This document shows positions 19,569 to 29,114 of a stretch of 64,000 bases of DNA, one piece after another. The first letter of the stretch is position 1. Each line of letters begins with the position of its first letter. The notes under the pieces were generated by a model. The model was not told the origin of the DNA and searched no databases. It was given only the letters and a program-made list of their open reading frames with translations. The stretch is from Burkholderiaceae bacterium (lineage in GTDB: Bacteria; Pseudomonadota; Gammaproteobacteria; Burkholderiales; Burkholderiaceae_E): NCBI GenBank assembly GCA_021463505.1, contig JAJTYR010000006.1, forward strand, positions 1-64,000, in the 5' to 3' direction. Both the position numbers and the translations under genes were made by a program.

Positions 19569-20474
19569 TCAGTGCGTCGCGTCGGTCCGGCCGGCGGGCA
19601 GCAGCACGCTGGCCATCGCCATCAGCACCACCACGAGGGCGATCCAGTCCTGCCAGCCCGGCCGCTCGCCGAGCATCACGATTCCCGAGAACAGGCCAAT
19701 CACCGGAATCAGCATGACCGAAAGCCCGCTCATCACCGGAGGAAGGATCGACACGAGCCGGAACCAGACGAGTTGCGCGAAGCCGAAGACGACGACGGCG
19801 TTGTAGACGATCGCACCCCACCCGCCCGCACCCGGCGTGCGCGTCCAGCTGTCGCGCTCGAATGCCAGCGCCAGGCCCCCGCAGACGACGAGACCGATTG
19901 CCAATGACCAGAAGGTGATGGCGAGAATGTGTACCCGCGTCTGCCTGCGGCGCATCAGGTGCGTACCCAATCCCCAGATCGCCGCCGCCAGAAGCATCAG
20001 CAGCGTCCCCAGCGGGCGGCCGGCGATTGCTCCGATCTCACCGCCCAGCAGCAGCACCACGCCGAGCGCCGCGGCGCCAACACCGATCCACAGCCGCCTG
20101 GATGGGTGCTCGCCATAGAGCACGATGCCGATCAGGGCCGCCCAGACCGGCATCGTGTACGCGAGGATCGCGGCACGTCCCGACGACAGCAGCTTCAGCG
20201 CGTAGATCGACAGGACGACCCAGATCACCATGTTGGTCAGGGCGAGCAGGAACAGCTCGCCGCGCTCGCCCGGTGGCACGCGCAGCGACACGCCGCGAAT
20301 GCGCGCAATGAACGCCAGCAGCGGTAACCCGCCGACCATGTTCAACGCGCGAAAACTCATCGGAGCGAGTTCGGTCACGCCGATCTTCATGACCGGCCAG
20401 TTCAGGCCCCACGCAAGCGTCAGCAGCGCCAGCAGCCAGAGGTCGCGCGGCGCCAGGCGAAGCGGTTCGTTCAT
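19569..20474 (-). CDS. EamA/DMT-family membrane transporter
   Basis: A 301-residue inner-membrane protein with about ten membrane helices arranged as two EamA halves. [11 protein letters not shown] near the N-terminus and the [17 protein letters not shown] and [24 protein letters not shown] segments ending each half are typical of drug/metabolite exporters. The start at 20474 is divergent from pyrF with only 42 bp between them. Substrate unknown. Confidence 0.88.
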   Translation of the reverse strand: MNEPLRLAPRDLWLLALLTLAWGLNWPVMKIGVTELAPMSFRALNMVGGLPLLAFIARIRGVSLRVPPGERGELFLLALTNMVIWVVLSIYALKLLSSGRAAILAYTMPVWAALIGIVLYGEHPSRRLWIGVGAAALGVVLLLGGEIGAIAGRPLGTLLMLLAAAIWGLGTHLMRRRQTRVHILAITFWSLAIGLVVCGGLALAFERDSWTRTPGAGGWGAIVYNAVVVFGFAQLVWFRLVSILPPVMSGLSVMLIPVIGLFSGIVMLGERPGWQDWIALVVVLMAMASVLLPAGRTDATH

Positions 20475-20516
20475 CGTCTGGATAGAATGGGGTCGTCGAA
20501 AACGGAGGGAGAACGG

Positions 20517-21326
20517 GTGAGCTTCGTCGTTTCGTTGCAGGCTGCCTGGGCGCAGGCCGATTCGATGCTGTGCGTCGGCCTCGATCCCGATCCGTCGCGG
20601 CTGCCCATGCATCTCGCGGGCCGCCCCGACGCAATCCTGGCATTCTGCCGCGAGATCGTCGACGCAACTGCCGAATTCGCCTGCGCGTTCAAGCCACAGA
20701 TCGCCTATTTCGCCGCCGCACGCGCCGAAGACCAGCTCGAGGAACTGATCGCGCACATTCACCGCGCGCACCCCGGCAAGCCGGTCATCCTCGATGCCAA
20801 GCGGGGCGACATCGGCGCCACCGCCGCGCAGTATGCCCGCGAGGCGTTCGAGCGCTACCGGGCCGACGCGGTCACGGTCAACCCGTACATGGGTTTCGAT
20901 TCCCTCGAACCCTGGCTCGCCTGGCACGATCGCGGCATCATCCTGCTGTGTCGCACCTCCAATTCCGGCGGCGGCGACCTGCAGGCACTCGACGTGGGCG
21001 GCGAGCGGCTCTACGAGCGGGTCGCGCGGCTCGCCGCGGGTCCGTGGAACAGCAACGGCCAGCTGGGCCTGGTGGTGGGTGCCACGTTTCCCGCCGAACT
21101 CGCGCAGGTACGCCGGATCGCCGGCGAACTGCCATTGCTGGTCCCCGGCATCGGCGCCCAGGGCGGCGACATCGAGGCCACGGTGCGCGCCGGCGGGCGA
21201 CGGATGATCGTCAACTCCTCGCGCGCGATCCTCTATGCGAGCCGCACGGACGACTTCGGCCCGGCCGCCGCCACAGTCGCCCGGACGACCCGCGACGCGC
21301 TGCGCGACGCCCTCGCCCGTTGCTGA
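20517..21326 (+). CDS. pyrF: Orotidine 5'-phosphate decarboxylase
   Basis: A 269-residue decarboxylase giving UMP in de novo pyrimidine synthesis. The catalytic motif LDAKRGDIG (about residues 92-100) places it in the longer type-2 PyrF group found in Myxococcus, mycobacteria and many betaproteobacteria. [13 protein letters not shown] and [10 protein letters not shown] are also conserved. GTG at 20517 was chosen because GGAGGGAGAA immediately precedes it. A -10-like TAGAAT lies at 20483-20488. Confidence 0.95.
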   Translation: MSFVVSLQAAWAQADSMLCVGLDPDPSRLPMHLAGRPDAILAFCREIVDATAEFACAFKPQIAYFAAARAEDQLEELIAHIHRAHPGKPVILDAKRGDIGATAAQYAREAFERYRADAVTVNPYMGFDSLEPWLAWHDRGIILLCRTSNSGGGDLQALDVGGERLYERVARLAAGPWNSNGQLGLVVGATFPAELAQVRRIAGELPLLVPGIGAQGGDIEATVRAGGRRMIVNSSRAILYASRTDDFGPAAATVARTTRDALRDALARC

Positions 21327-21384
21327 GCGACGCGGCGCTACACTTGCATCCGGGGCCGCCGAGCGCGGCGTCGACGGGTTCCGG

Positions 21385-22071
21385 ATGCGCATCCTTCTCG
21401 CCGAAGACGATCAGGTGATGGCCGACGGCCTGTCGCGCTCGCTGCGCGGCACGGGCTACGCCGTCGATCACGTCGCATCGGGGCGTGACGCCGACACCGC
21501 GCTGTCGACCCAACCGTACGACCTCCTGATCCTCGATCTGGGCCTGCCCGGGCTGCCCGGACTGCGCGTCCTCGAGCGGTTGCGCGCGCGCAATAGCGCG
21601 GTGCCGGTGCTCATCCTGACGGCTGCCGACTCGGTCGAACAGCGGGTGCGCGGGCTCGACCTCGGCGCCGACGACTTCATGTCCAAGCCATTCGCGCTCT
21701 CCGAACTCGAGGCGCGGGTGCGTGCGCTGGTCCGCCGCAGCATGGGCAGCGGCAGCAGCCGGCTGCACTGCGGGTCTCTGTCGTTCGATCAGGTCAGTCG
21801 CACCGCGTTCCTCGGCGAACACCCGCTGGAGCTCTCGGCACGCGAGATCGGCTTGCTCGAAGTGCTGATGCAGCGCATGGGACGGCTGGTCAGCAAGGAG
21901 CAGATCGTCGATCACGTCTGCGAGTGGGGCGACGAGATCAGCCTGAACGCGATCGAGGTCTACGTGCACCGGCTGCGCCGCAAGCTCGACGGATGCGGAA
22001 TCCGCATCGCCACCGTTCGCGGCCTCGGCTACTGCCTCGAGCGGCCGGTGGAAACCGCGGCGCAGCAATGA
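21385..22071 (+). CDS. OmpR-family response regulator (TctD/QseB-like)
   Basis: A 228-residue regulator. The receiver domain has the acidic pocket (ED at 7-8), phospho-acceptor Asp51 in LILDLGLPG and Lys101. A winged-helix output domain follows (LSAREIGLLEVL... EVYVHRLRRKL). The partner kinase overlaps its stop by ATGA, so expression is coupled. TctD relatives control tricarboxylate uptake, but no tct genes lie nearby, so the stimulus is unknown. Confidence 0.92.
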   Translation: MRILLAEDDQVMADGLSRSLRGTGYAVDHVASGRDADTALSTQPYDLLILDLGLPGLPGLRVLERLRARNSAVPVLILTAADSVEQRVRGLDLGADDFMSKPFALSELEARVRALVRRSMGSGSSRLHCGSLSFDQVSRTAFLGEHPLELSAREIGLLEVLMQRMGRLVSKEQIVDHVCEWGDEISLNAIEVYVHRLRRKLDGCGIRIATVRGLGYCLERPVETAAQQ

Positions 22072-23618
22072 AGCCCGTCGATACCGCGCCGTCGGTACTC
22101 GGCGACCTGATCGCGACGCGCGAAACGCCGCGTCGACCCGGCCTTGCCGATCGCAAGACGCGCCCGCGCGCCGGCCGGCGCGAGCCGCCCGTCTCGCGCG
22201 AGCAGCGTTCGCTGTTCGGCGAGATCCTCGACTGGATGTTCGCACCGCTGCTGCTGCTGTGGCCGCTTTCGGTGGCCGTGACCTTTCTCGTGGCGCGATC
22301 GCTGGCCGACGTCCCGTTCGATCGCTCGCTCTCCGATCGCACGCTGGTGCTCCTCGAGCACGTGAAGGCCGCTGCGGCCGCGCAGGCACCCGAACCCCTC
22401 GCGGTGACGGCAACCCACCTGCTGCAGGGCGACGAGGACGGCAGGGCGCACTTCCAGATCATCGACACCGACGGGACACTGATCGCCGGCGACCCCGACC
22501 TGCCGCGTCCGCGTCTGTACGACTTCCCTGAAGTCGCGCAGGTGAAGCTGCGCAATGCGATCATGCACAGCGCGGAATTCAGGGTCGCCTACGCTTATCT
22601 GCTGAAGCCCTCGCCGGCAGGCGGGCCGAGCGGACGCTGGATGCTGGTGCAGGTCGGGGAGACGCTGGAACGCCGCAGCCGGCTGGCCAACGAGATCATC
22701 AAGGGTGTGATCTTCCCGCAGTTCCTGATCCTGCCACTGGCGCTCGGTCTGGTCTGGTTCGGCCTGTCACGAGGCCTGGCTCCGCTGAAGTCGCTGCAGC
22801 ACCAGATTCGCGCCAGGCGGCCCGACGACCTGTCGCCGATCGACCCGCGCGGCGCCCCCGAGGAGATCGCGCCGCTGGTCGACGCGTTCAACGATCTGCT
22901 GGCGCGCCAGGCGCTCAGCCTCGGCGCCCAGAAGCGCTTCATCGCCGATGCCGCGCACCAGATGAAGACGCCGCTGGCCGGGTTGCGCACGCAGGCCGAA
23001 CTCGCCATGCGCGAGTCCGACCCGAGACAGCTGCAGCGCAGCCTCATGCAACTCGTGCGCAGCGCCGCGCGCACCGCGCGCCTGGTGAGCCAGCTGCTGT
23101 CGCTGGCGCGCACCGAGAATCTGCGCGACGCGACGGCGATGGAGACACTGGACCTGCACCGGCTGGTGCGCACGCTCGCGCCGGAATGGGCCGACGAGGC
23201 GTTGACACGGCACATCGATTTCGGGATCGAGGACGACGAAGCTGCCGCCACGATCAGCGGGCAGCCGATCCTGTTGCGCGAGCTGGTCGCCAACCTGATC
23301 GACAACGCGTTGCGCTATACGCCCGAGCGCGGCGTCGTCACCGTGCGCACCTTCACGGATGCCGACGAGATCGTGCTCCAGGTCGAGGATGACGGGACCG
23401 GGATTCCGGCGATCGAGCGTGAAATGGTCTTCGAGCGCTTCTACCGGATGCCGGGCGCGCCGGGCGACGGCAGCGGACTGGGGCTGTCGATCGTGCGCGA
23501 GATCGCCGCCCAGCACGGTGCCCGGGTCGAAATCGACGCCGGCATCGCCTGGCCGGCCGAGCGCGGGCACGGCGCCGGCACACGCGTATCCGTACGCTTC
23601 CCGAAGCCCGGCGAATGA
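22068..23618 (+). CDS. Sensor histidine kinase, TctE-like
   Basis: A 516-residue membrane kinase. A cytoplasmic N-terminus of about 50 residues precedes a membrane helix (LLLLWPLSVAVTFLVARSL, 2CSK_N-type sensor start), a periplasmic domain, a second helix near 205-225, a HAMP-like linker, the H-box AAHQMKTPLAG and the N/G boxes NLIDNALRYTP, DDGTGIP and GSGLGLSIV. It would phosphorylate the regulator encoded just upstream. The N-terminal cytoplasmic extension rich in Arg/Pro is unusual. Confidence 0.92.
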   Translation: MKPVDTAPSVLGDLIATRETPRRPGLADRKTRPRAGRREPPVSREQRSLFGEILDWMFAPLLLLWPLSVAVTFLVARSLADVPFDRSLSDRTLVLLEHVKAAAAAQAPEPLAVTATHLLQGDEDGRAHFQIIDTDGTLIAGDPDLPRPRLYDFPEVAQVKLRNAIMHSAEFRVAYAYLLKPSPAGGPSGRWMLVQVGETLERRSRLANEIIKGVIFPQFLILPLALGLVWFGLSRGLAPLKSLQHQIRARRPDDLSPIDPRGAPEEIAPLVDAFNDLLARQALSLGAQKRFIADAAHQMKTPLAGLRTQAELAMRESDPRQLQRSLMQLVRSAARTARLVSQLLSLARTENLRDATAMETLDLHRLVRTLAPEWADEALTRHIDFGIEDDEAAATISGQPILLRELVANLIDNALRYTPERGVVTVRTFTDADEIVLQVEDDGTGIPAIEREMVFERFYRMPGAPGDGSGLGLSIVREIAAQHGARVEIDAGIAWPAERGHGAGTRVSVRFPKPGE

Positions 23619-23663
23619 GACGCGCGCAGCCCACCCGAACGCAGCAGGCGCCTGGAGTGCGCT

Positions 23664-23692
23664 TTGACAGTGCAAGCCCGGATTCGTAGAAT
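23664..23692 (+). promoter_or_regulatory. Promoter of tRNA-Met / miaB
   Basis: TTGACA (perfect -35) at 23664-23669 and TAGAAT at 23687-23692 with a 17-bp spacer. Transcription would begin a few bases before the tRNA at 23705. No other promoter is evident before miaB. Confidence 0.88.
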
Positions 23693-23704
23693 CGCGGGTT
23701 CGCT

Positions 23705-23781
<77 letters not shown>

Positions 23782-23871
23782 CCCTCTCTCATGCAGCCGA
23801 CGAAGGCACGCACCGACCATGCCGCTGCAGTCGCCGCGAGTCCCGGCTCCGTGCCGCACCAGGCGCCGCGC

Positions 23872-25206
23872 ATGACCGCCCGGCTCTACATCCGCACGTT
23901 CGGATGCCAGATGAACGAGTACGACTCGGACCGGATGGCCGATGTGCTCGCCGAATCGGAGGGCGCGCGCAGGACCGACCGCCCCGAAGACGCCGACATC
24001 GTGCTGTTCAACACCTGCTCGGTGCGCGAGAAAGCCGAGGAGAAGGTGTTTTCCGATCTCGGTCGCATCAGCGCGCTCAAGCGCCAGCGGCCCGATCTGA
24101 TCGTCGGCGTCGGCGGCTGCGTGGCCAGCCAGGAGGGCGCGGCGATCGTCGCGCGCGCGCCGTATGTCGACCTGGTGTTCGGCCCGCAGACGCTGCATCG
24201 GCTGCCCGAACTCATTGCGCGGCGCCGCGCCAGCGGCCAGCCGCAGGTCGACGTGAGCTTTCCGGAGATCGAAAAGTTCGACCGCCTGCCACCGGCGCGC
24301 ACCGAGGGCGCCACGGCGTTCGTGTCGATCATGGAGGGTTGCAGCAAGTACTGCAGCTTCTGCGTCGTGCCGTATACGCGCGGCGACGAAGTGTCGCGCC
24401 CGCTCGACGACGTGCTCGTCGAGATCGCCGGGCTTGCGGGCCAGGGGGTGCGCGAGGTCACGCTGCTCGGCCAGAACGTGAACGCCTGGCGCGCGACGAT
24501 TTCCGGCGGCGGGCCCGCCGATTTCGCACTGCTGCTCGAATACGTGTCCGAGATCCCGGGCATCGATCGCGTGCGCTACACCACGTCGCATCCGAAGGAA
24601 TTCACCCCGCGGCTCGTCGATGCATACGCGCGGCTGCCGAAGCTGGTCGACCACGTCCACCTGCCCGTCCAGTCGGGGTCGGACCGCATCCTTGCCGCCA
24701 TGAAGCGCGGCTACACGGTGCTCGAATACAAGTCGATCGTGCGCCGGTTGCGTGCGACACGCCCCGGGATCGCCTTGTCGACCGATTTCATCGTCGGCTT
24801 TCCCGGCGAGACGGCCGACGATTTCGATGCGACGCTGCGCCTGGCCGGGGAAATCGGCTTCGACAGCTCGTTCTCCTTCGTCTACAGCCCACGCCCCGGC
24901 ACGCCTGCGGCCGACCTCGCCGACGACACGCCGCAGGCGGTCAAGCTCGAGCGACTGCAACGGCTGCAGGCGGCGATCGACGCCAACGCCCGGCGCATCA
25001 GCGAAGCGATGGTCGGCAGCGTGCAGCGCGTGCTCGTCGAAGGGCCCTCGCGCCGCGATGCCGGCGAACTCGCCGGACGCACCAGCAACAACCGGGTCGT
25101 GAACTTTGCCGGTCCGCAACCGCTCGTCGGCCAGTTCGTCGACGTGCGGATCGCCACCGCATTGCCCCACTCGCTGCGCGGCGAAAGCGTTACCGGCGCG
25201 CAATGA
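23872..25206 (+). CDS. miaB: tRNA-2-methylthio-N6-dimethylallyladenosine synthase
   Basis: A 444-residue radical SAM methylthiotransferase. The N-terminal UPF0004 domain carries three cluster cysteines ([32 protein letters not shown]), the radical SAM motif is [16 protein letters not shown], and a TRAM domain forms the C-terminus (HSLRGE). It adds the methylthio group at A37 of tRNAs reading UNN codons. The start at 23872 ([13 protein letters not shown]) matches other MiaB proteins; an in-frame ATG at 23791, ten bases after the tRNA, is possible. Its stop overlaps the next ATG, so it is coupled to the TPR-barrel gene. Confidence 0.96.
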   Translation: MTARLYIRTFGCQMNEYDSDRMADVLAESEGARRTDRPEDADIVLFNTCSVREKAEEKVFSDLGRISALKRQRPDLIVGVGGCVASQEGAAIVARAPYVDLVFGPQTLHRLPELIARRRASGQPQVDVSFPEIEKFDRLPPARTEGATAFVSIMEGCSKYCSFCVVPYTRGDEVSRPLDDVLVEIAGLAGQGVREVTLLGQNVNAWRATISGGGPADFALLLEYVSEIPGIDRVRYTTSHPKEFTPRLVDAYARLPKLVDHVHLPVQSGSDRILAAMKRGYTVLEYKSIVRRLRATRPGIALSTDFIVGFPGETADDFDATLRLAGEIGFDSSFSFVYSPRPGTPAADLADDTPQAVKLERLQRLQAAIDANARRISEAMVGSVQRVLVEGPSRRDAGELAGRTSNNRVVNFAGPQPLVGQFVDVRIATALPHSLRGESVTGAQ

Positions 25207-26681
25207 AGCCGGTCGCGATGTCATCGGCCGCGCGCGCGTCCCCACGCGCGGCCTGGCTGCGCCTGCCGTCACGCGCTGCATGGGCTGCGCTGGCGGCCGC
25301 CCTCGCTTGTGCGGTCACGCACGCGCTCGCTGGCTCCTCGCCACCCACGCTCGCGCAACTCGCACCACCCGCGGGCAGCCAACCGTCTTTGCCTGCGGCC
25401 GCGGGCAAGACGCCCGGCGGCCCGATGCTGCCCGGCCCGCTGCTCGCGCAGGCGCGCAGACTGATCGACAGCGGACAGCCCGGCGTCGCGCTGCGCCTGC
25501 TCGAAGCCCGGATCGCCGATTACGGCGGCGATCCCGACTTCGACTACCTGCTGGGCCTGGCCGCACTCGACTCGGGCGAGCCAGGCCAGGCAGTCATCGC
25601 CCTGGAACGCGTATTGACGGCCCGCCCCGACTTCCTGCAGGCGCGCGCGGAGATCGCGCGCGCCTACTTCGCGCTGCGCGAGCGTGAGAACGCCCGGCGC
25701 GAGTTCGAGACCGTTGCCGCGCAAACCATCCCCGAACAGGCGCGGCAGGTGATCGGGCAGTATCTCGACGCCATCCGGCGCACCGACGATGCGACGCAGC
25801 CCCGATTTGCCGGACTTGTCGAAATCGAGGCTGGACACGACTCGAACGTGAACTTCGGTTCCTCGACCGGTCAGTGGGTGCTCGCCGACGGCACCGCGGT
25901 CATTCCGTTGGGGATCAGCCTTCCGAGGAATAGTTCCGTTCTCGCCGGCGCCCTGGCCCTAAACTGGACCGTCCCGATGGGCGGCGGCTGGCAGTGGACG
26001 GTCGGAGGACGTGCCTCGCTGCGTCGCTACCCGGGCGCGCATACACTCGATCAGGACCAGTTCGATCTTTCCTCGGGGTTCGCCTTCCGCACCGGTTGCC
26101 ACCAGTTCAACATGCTTGCCCAGTACCAGCATCTGCAACTGGACGCTTCGGCTTTCCGCAGCGCCCTGGGCGTGCTCGGCCAATGGCAATGCGACCTCGA
26201 CGCACGAACCCAGGTCGGGATCTACGCACAGGGTTTCGCGCTCGATTTCCCGGGGGAACCGCTGCGTGACGCCCGGCGCCGTGCGCTCGGGCTGACCTTC
26301 GCGCGCGTGCTCCAGGGCGCCCGCCAGCCGATCGTCGTGGCCGGAATCCAGGCGGGCACCGAGACGTCGCGGCACAGCCTGGACAATCTGTCGTACGACT
26401 TCCACGGCGCTCGCGCCGCCCTCGGCATGGGCATCGGTCAGGGCTGGCGAGGATTCACCGCGCTCTCCTGGGAGGCGCGCGACTTCGACGGCATCGAGCC
26501 GATCTTCGGCGTGACGCGCAGCGACCGCCAGACCGAATTGCGCATCGGTGCCGAGCGCGCGCTTGCGCGCGACTGGTCGGTGGCTCCGGCCATCACCTTC
26601 ACCCGCAACCGTTCGACGCTCGACCCGAACGACTTCAGGCGCGCGCAGGCCGGCGTGACGCTTCGCTACCGTTTCCAGTGA
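25203..26681 (+). CDS. TPR plus outer-membrane barrel protein, Slam-like
   Basis: A 492-residue exported protein. A signal peptide (about residues 1-44) is followed by tetratricopeptide repeats at about 75-190 ([46 protein letters not shown]) and, from about 200, a region of alternating hydrophobic and polar residues rich in aromatic and Gly that reads as an outer-membrane beta-barrel, opening [13 protein letters not shown] and ending LRYRFQ. Length, order and the DSNVN-type barrel start match Slam/DUF560 proteins, which carry surface lipoproteins or haemophores across the outer membrane. It is coupled by ATGA to miaB and by overlap to the FecR-domain gene, its likely partner. Slam identity is inferred from architecture only. 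Confidence 0.7.
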   Translation: MKPVAMSSAARASPRAAWLRLPSRAAWAALAAALACAVTHALAGSSPPTLAQLAPPAGSQPSLPAAAGKTPGGPMLPGPLLAQARRLIDSGQPGVALRLLEARIADYGGDPDFDYLLGLAALDSGEPGQAVIALERVLTARPDFLQARAEIARAYFALRERENARREFETVAAQTIPEQARQVIGQYLDAIRRTDDATQPRFAGLVEIEAGHDSNVNFGSSTGQWVLADGTAVIPLGISLPRNSSVLAGALALNWTVPMGGGWQWTVGGRASLRRYPGAHTLDQDQFDLSSGFAFRTGCHQFNMLAQYQHLQLDASAFRSALGVLGQWQCDLDARTQVGIYAQGFALDFPGEPLRDARRRALGLTFARVLQGARQPIVVAGIQAGTETSRHSLDNLSYDFHGARAALGMGIGQGWRGFTALSWEARDFDGIEPIFGVTRSDRQTELRIGAERALARDWSVAPAITFTRNRSTLDPNDFRRAQAGVTLRYRFQ

Positions 26682-26683
26682 CG

Positions 26684-29095
26684 ATGACGGCCTCGCACGC
26701 ACGCTCGGGCGCGCTCGCGCGCCGCAGCCCCGCCGCGTGGGTGGTGACCGCCTGCCTCGCGCTGCTGGGCTGGGCAGCGCACATGCAGCCAGCCCTCGGC
26801 GCCGACGCACGGGCGTTGGCCGCGTCGGGAAGCGTTACCGTGCAGCGCGGTGCGACGGCGCCCGCCCCGGTTTCGCGCGGCAGCGAATTCGAGAGCGGTG
26901 ACGTGATCCGCACCGGCAGCGATGGCCGCATCCAGCTCCGCTTCACCGATGGCGGGATCTTCTCGCTGCAGCCGGCCACGACCTTCCGCATCGACGACTA
27001 CCGCTACGACAGCGACCGCCAGCGCGGCTTCTATTTCCTGGTGCGCGGCGCGCTGCGCACGATCACCGGTGCGATCGGCAAGCGCAACCATGACGACTAC
27101 CGGATGCAGACACCAACGGCGACCGTCGGCGTGCGCGGAACCGAGTATGTTGCCGAGCAGACCGCCTGCGATCCGCGGTGCACCCCCGGCCCGCGTGAAG
27201 GTCTTCGTGTGTCGGTGACCCGCGGCCGCATCGTGGTGGCTACCCGCGGTGGCGCCGTCGAGGTCGGCGAAGGCGAGTCGGCCGCGGCCGACAGCCCGGA
27301 TGCCGCGCCACGCATGACCGACCAGGGGCCGGTGCTCGGACCGATCAGTCACTACCGGCCGCCGGAAGGTGAAGGCGGCCACACGCCGGCGGCGGTCGCC
27401 GCCACGTCGCGGGACGACAGACCCACGGGCACAGCAACCACGAAGGCTGTGTCCGCCGAGGGCCGTACACCGGTTGCCGGCGCGCACCGCGCTGCAAACG
27501 AGTCGGTGGGCACTGTCGACGTAGCCAACGCCGCAGGCCGCATCGCGGGTGCCGGCGCGGCTCCCGCAACGGCGCCATCGGGACCGGGCTTCCGGGGTGC
27601 TTCCACCAGCGCCGGCGAATCGGCGATTCCGGACTCGTCGCTGTCGGTCGGCCGATCGCCGACGGCTCCGGGCAGCGCTGCAGCAACACCCGGCATTGCG
27701 ATTGCGGGGTCTGCAGGTGGGCCGATAACCGGCAGACCGGTCGGCACGCCTGCCGGTGCAGGTGCTCAGAGCGCAGCCGGGAACCTCGATGCCGATGCGC
27801 AAAGCACCGCTCCCCTGCCGCCGATCATGATCGACGGAACCGGCAGTGTCGGCACGCTGGACACCAGGTCCGCGGGCAACTCACGCACGGATCGCTCGGG
27901 TTGGCTGCCTGGCCCCGCGCAAGCCGTGTCCCCGAACGAACAGCGCGGTGGCGACGGCGCGCTTGTTGCGGTGATCGATCTGGCACACGCCGGAGGATCA
28001 GACCCGTCGCCGGGTGGGGACGGTTCGACCGGGTCCGGTAGCGATGCAGGTGGCACCGGCGGCGCGGGTGGCACCGGCGGCACGGGTGGCACGGGTGGCA
28101 CGGGTGGCACGGATGGCACGGGTGGCACGGATGGCACCGGCGGCACCGGCGGCACCGGCGGCACCGGCGGCACAGGTGGCACCGGCGGCACGGGTGGCAC
28201 CGGCGGCACCGGCGGCACCGGCGGCACCGGCGGCACCGGCGGCACCGGCGGCACAGGCGGCACGGGTGGCACCGGCGGCACCGACGAACCGCCGTTGTCC
28301 GGCGATGGGACGATCGGCGAGTCTCGGATGCTGGTGCTGCGCGGTCTGCCACGCGTATTCGGCATTTTCGACTGGTCGCAACTCACATCGGCGGGCAACT
28401 CGTTCAAGCTCGACGCGCAAGGCCGCCTCGAGTCGGTCGGTTTCAACGCCAATGGCACCTGCGGATTCCTCTCCTACTGCCTGTCGCGAGGCACTGCATC
28501 GGCTGCCGAGGCAGGCGCCGACGCATTCGTCAGTTGGGGCCGCTGGACCAACGGCACGCTGCACGCCCAGGGACTGCTGGCGAACCTGACGAATCGGGAT
28601 CTGTCTCCGAACGACGGTGTCCACTATCTCGTCGGCGTGCCCTCGGCCACGGTTCCCGCACAAGGGGAATTCGCCTACCCGTTGATCGGCGCCAGCGCGC
28701 CGACGCTGAGCACCGGCGGCGTGTCTCCGGGCGTATTCACCGGCATGGCCGGCGTCGCCTTCGGGCCCGGTCAGCCCGCGCGGATCGGCCTGGAAGGCCA
28801 TGTGACGATCGGCGGTGGCGCCTACGGCTTCTCGACGCCTGGCGGCGCCTTCGCTCCGACGCAGAGCACGCTCTCCACGGCCGCCGGCTACTCGTTCAAC
28901 GGCAACCTGCCGGTTTCCCAGACCGGCACCGGGCCGCTCGGCTGCAGCGCCGCGGGCTGCACGGTCGGCGTGCAAGGCGGTCTGTTCGGCCCGAATGCCG
29001 CCCGCCTTGGACTGAGTTACCAGATCCAGGGGCCAGCCAGCGGCTCTACAATCTCCGGGGTCGGCGTGTTCGCGCAGCAGCCCGCGCAACCGTGA
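26684..29095 (+). CDS. FecR-domain exported protein with Gly-Gly-Thr repeats
   Basis: An 803-residue protein. An export signal (about 1-39, ending QPALG-AD) precedes a FecR domain (about 45-190: SGSVTVQRG, FESGDVIRTGSDGRIQLRFTDG, TPTATVGVRGTEY). A low-complexity Ala/Gly/Pro linker, a 26-copy Gly-Gly-Thr repeat (residues 456-533) and a C-terminal domain of about 260 residues follow. That domain has short Gly-rich strands and ends GGLFGPNAARLGLSYQI, like the FYGPNA-ELGG barrel end of TbpB-type proteins. A GTG at 26678 overlapping the upstream stop could also start it; no Shine-Dalgarno is seen, so coupling is likely. A VTAC tetrad near residue 24 could pass as a lipobox but lies inside the hydrophobic core. 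Probable cargo of the Slam-like neighbour; function unknown. Confidence 0.75.
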   Translation: MTASHARSGALARRSPAAWVVTACLALLGWAAHMQPALGADARALAASGSVTVQRGATAPAPVSRGSEFESGDVIRTGSDGRIQLRFTDGGIFSLQPATTFRIDDYRYDSDRQRGFYFLVRGALRTITGAIGKRNHDDYRMQTPTATVGVRGTEYVAEQTACDPRCTPGPREGLRVSVTRGRIVVATRGGAVEVGEGESAAADSPDAAPRMTDQGPVLGPISHYRPPEGEGGHTPAAVAATSRDDRPTGTATTKAVSAEGRTPVAGAHRAANESVGTVDVANAAGRIAGAGAAPATAPSGPGFRGASTSAGESAIPDSSLSVGRSPTAPGSAAATPGIAIAGSAGGPITGRPVGTPAGAGAQSAAGNLDADAQSTAPLPPIMIDGTGSVGTLDTRSAGNSRTDRSGWLPGPAQAVSPNEQRGGDGALVAVIDLAHAGGSDPSPGGDGSTGSGSDAGGTGGAGGTGGTGGTGGTGGTDGTGGTDGTGGTGGTGGTGGTGGTGGTGGTGGTGGTGGTGGTGGTGGTGGTGGTGGTDEPPLSGDGTIGESRMLVLRGLPRVFGIFDWSQLTSAGNSFKLDAQGRLESVGFNANGTCGFLSYCLSRGTASAAEAGADAFVSWGRWTNGTLHAQGLLANLTNRDLSPNDGVHYLVGVPSATVPAQGEFAYPLIGASAPTLSTGGVSPGVFTGMAGVAFGPGQPARIGLEGHVTIGGGAYGFSTPGGAFAPTQSTLSTAAGYSFNGNLPVSQTGTGPLGCSAAGCTVGVQGGLFGPNAARLGLSYQIQGPASGSTISGVGVFAQQPAQP
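28049..28282 (+). repeat. 9-bp tandem repeat, 26 units (Gly-Gly-Thr)
   Basis: 234 bp of uninterrupted 9-bp units coding Gly-Gly-Thr, with one unit Gly-Gly-Ala and two Asp-Gly-Thr. Two main DNA versions (GGCGGCACC and GGTGGCACG) occur in blocks, pointing to expansion by slippage. Because the unit is a multiple of three, length changes preserve the frame: this would vary linker length, not switch the gene off. Confidence 0.97.
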
Positions 29096-29114
29096 CGCAT
29101 CCCGGAACATCCCG

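Noticed and set aside
26684..26800. FecR-domain protein as a lipoprotein (VTAC lipobox)
   Set aside because: The cysteine lies before the main hydrophobic stretch rather than after it, and a signal-peptidase-I type site (ALG-AD) follows; kept only as a minor possibility.
28049..28282. Possible CRISPR-like array
   Set aside because: The 9-bp units are contiguous with no spacers and are coding.
27766..28458. Pro-Pro-Val repeat protein on the reverse strand
   Set aside because: It is the complement of the Gly-Gly-Thr repeat array; the + strand frame has a signal peptide, FecR domain and coupled start.
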